Position numbers and translations under genes: made by a program | From: Aristolochia californica | Lineage: Eukaryota; Streptophyta; Magnoliopsida; Piperales; Aristolochiaceae | Reading direction: 5' to 3' | NCBI GenBank assembly: GCA_029961685.1 | Contig: JARWKL010000012.1 | Location: forward strand, 24,599,227 to 24,663,226 | Length of the DNA stretch: 64,000 nt | Shown here: piece by piece, positions 61,957 to 64,000 of the stretch | How the letters are laid out: each line of letters opens with the position of its first letter | Position numbering within the stretch: the stretch's first letter is position 1 | The notes under the pieces: generated by a model | What the model saw: only the letters and a program-made list of their open reading frames with translations | Told to the model about the DNA's origin: nothing | Databases searched by the model: none

Positions 61957-62037
61957 CAGCGACACGTCATAAATCCACCATCAATCCTTTGACGTCAACA
62001 AAAAAGCTACCATCACGTGCAAGTTCCTGTGACGTCA
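61957..62037 (-). promoter_or_regulatory. TGACGTCA boxes and G-box upstream of the glutaredoxin
   Basis: Within about 250 bases upstream of the glutaredoxin ATG lie GACACGTCA (near 61958-61967), TTGACGTCAA (61989-61998), CACGTG (62014-62019) and TGACGTCA (62030-62037). TGACG is the core bound by TGA factors, the partners of both ROXYs and NPR1. The two palindromes are 40 bases apart, so they do not form a classic as-1 element. Confidence 0.6.
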
Positions 62038-62153
62038 GTCAAGTAGGCTTTAAACGTGGCGCCTTATCTGCCTTCCAAGTCAGTCTTCTCTTGCCTGTAA
62101 AGGAGAGATTCCGGAGGAGATTCCGTCGTACCCAATGGGAGGAGTACTCGTGA

Positions 62154-62387
62154 AAACCACGATGAATCTCTATCACCGTTGTTGCGTATCTTCAACGACT
62201 TTGGTTGCAGAGGTAGCCTGCCATGCTGGAGGTGCACTCAGCCCATCCACCACGGCTTAGGTATATTTTTTATTTTATAAATCACAATTTTTAAAAGTAG
62301 AAATTCGCTTTAGTGGGGAAAGCCGAAAGCCCTGTCTGCCAATGCCCCCATTCTCTCCCTTTTTTTAATCAGTTTACGTGAAAATCG

Positions 62388-62418
<31 letters not shown>

Positions 62419-64000
62419 CTTCTTTTTTTTTTTAGGAAAATTACATTGAAATATACCGATGAGTGGATGATGATAAGTTGCTCTTAGCGGTGGGTGCCAT
62501 CAGGTTATCGACCGCCCATTTGGTGCATCAGGCTATGAATGACGTGGGATTGGTGTTTCTTGACTTGTCTGTGAGGCGGAGATTTTTCTTGAATGTTTTT
62601 CACCTGTCGAACATGGGTTCATCGTCTTCTACCTCGTAAAGAAGCATGGCACCGTGACGGATTAATGTGGGCAAAGAGAAAGAACGAATGAGTTTGGTTG
62701 CAGAAGCTACCTAGGGTTAAGGAAACCGTAACAGAAAACGATGGAGAAGGTCTGAGTGGAGAAAAAATATTATTTATGGGTTTTCGCCATGAGTGGAGAT
62801 TTTTGGCGTGCGTCACTAAATAGATGGAAAGTGGAAGGAAGTGGTTGGAACTCCGGTGGACGATAAGCCGTTGACTATAAAAAAAAGTCTCTTCTCATCA
62901 TACTGCCCACCATCTTGGCCCTGCGGAGGCGCTTCGTTGATTGAAGTTCTTGTGACCAACTCCAAGCGAGAAGTCACTAGGATAATGGGAAATGATGAAT
63001 TCAAGCCAGGAAATGGAACCAGTTCAGAACCCGCAATTTTAATCTCTGCTACTGGTCTTATCGCTAACGTTGATTTTAACGAAGAACGGACGACGACAAG
63101 AAAACAGAAAGCTGCTGTACAACGTCTTATCTCATTTTTTTTCCCTTTGTCAGTTGGCAGAAAGTGCAGTGTCTGTTCTCAGCTCCACTGCCATTAATAT
63201 ATCTGAGTTGGTAAAATGTTTTGAATCGTGTAAAATTTTCACAGTGACTGGATTGTGGATTGTAGACGTACATTCTGCACCGGAGGAGTTTGTGGTGGTA
63301 AGAATGTTCTTCGTAAATTCGTGACTAATGAAGAAACTTGAGTGTTCGTAAAGGTCATTCGATACGGACGCTGTCTGCTGTCTTCTATTCAGAGTCTCGT
63401 ATAGCTCCTTTCAGCAGAAACCAACCACTCAACCAGCAGTCTAGTATGACGCGGGCGTGAGCATACCTGCAGCTCAGATAATGATAGACACTGATCCAAT
63501 GCATGCATGCAGTAATCCTAAAGTGAATTCATTTTTTTAACCCCGTAAGAAGTTTCAAATCATGATCTCGTTTGTGGAAAAGCTTCAATGCTTCCAAGAA
63601 TGGCTGTCACATAAATCGATCCAGACTTCTGTTTTTCATTGAAAACCTGCAAGAGTGATCACCTTCGTCGTTTATCGATTATAACATCAACCAAGACAAG
63701 CAGATGTTCCCAAAACATCAACAACCCAACCACTTCTTTGGATCGCCAAAACCATACAAACGATGACATACATAATGCCCTCCAATTTGTTTTTCCGGCT
63801 TTCTCTCTCGTTCATGATCAGTGCGTCTCCTTCAATTCGGTCATCTGTAATTAATTATGATAATAAGTTATATTTATTCATTTCATCACATTTAAAGCCA
63901 ATAAGCAACCTATCTCAGACAAGCAACGTAATGAGGAAACCGCAGAAACCCAAGAGAACAAACTGCTCGCTTTAATCCCGTCATCAGACCTCAAATCCCG
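62154..64000. other. intergenic, no gene recognised
   Basis: The open frame 62841-63197 and its antisense partner 62816-63004 show no known motif. A long T run lies near 62392-62415. The window ends in AT-rich DNA without a recognisable gene. Confidence 0.45.

Overview
The window is nuclear DNA from a flowering plant, most likely a dicot or another non-grass angiosperm. Genes carry many short GT-AG introns in AT-rich DNA, and the gene families are plant-specific: CYP711A/MAX1, LOG, IQD, IQM, EPFL, NPR1, ROXY glutaredoxin and R2R3-MYB. Plant retroelements fill the gaps. I cannot name the species. I rebuilt gene models by joining exons by eye; nearly all keep frame across every junction.

Layout. 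1-2.5 kb: 3' end of a decayed Ty1/copia retrotransposon entering its 3' LTR. 6.7-8.7 kb (+): a LOG cytokinin-activating enzyme. 12.1-14.3 kb (+): a CYP711A/MAX1 P450 of strigolactone synthesis. 14.7-16.8 kb (-) and 17.8-20.4 kb (-): two calmodulin-binding genes in tandem, an IQD and an IQM. 22.6-23.7 kb: an AT-rich element with long terminal inverted repeats. 25.2-25.5 kb: a truncated TRIM retroelement. 25.7-26.3 kb (-): a candidate unknown two-exon gene, divergent from a mitochondrial CoA carrier at 26.8-30.1 kb (+), one intron of which holds a tRNA-Pro-like retroposon. 31.9-32.6 kb (+): an EPFL secreted peptide. 33.2-34.2 kb (+): an uncharacterised small repeat protein with a decayed duplicate at 36.1-36.4 kb. 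40.9-42.2 kb (+): a MYB26-like R2R3-MYB. 43.4-43.7 kb: a three-LTR TRIM with a 5-bp target duplication. 44.5-47.8 kb (-): a small unknown multi-exon gene. 48.9-51.4 kb (+): NPR1. 52.4-54.1 kb (-): a class A heat shock factor close to HsfA2, with heat shock elements in its own promoter. 55.8-59.2 kb (-): mitochondrial ribosomal protein bL34m. 61.4-61.8 kb (-): a CC-type glutaredoxin with TGACGTCA boxes upstream.

How the genes relate. They are mostly independent single-copy loci. Some neighbours share a theme: two branching-hormone genes (LOG and MAX1) lie side by side, two calmodulin-binding genes are adjacent, and NPR1 shares the window with a glutaredoxin of the kind that NPR1 and TGA factors control. 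I see no new multi-gene system. The more unusual content is the small mobile elements, the decayed duplicate and the unassigned small genes.
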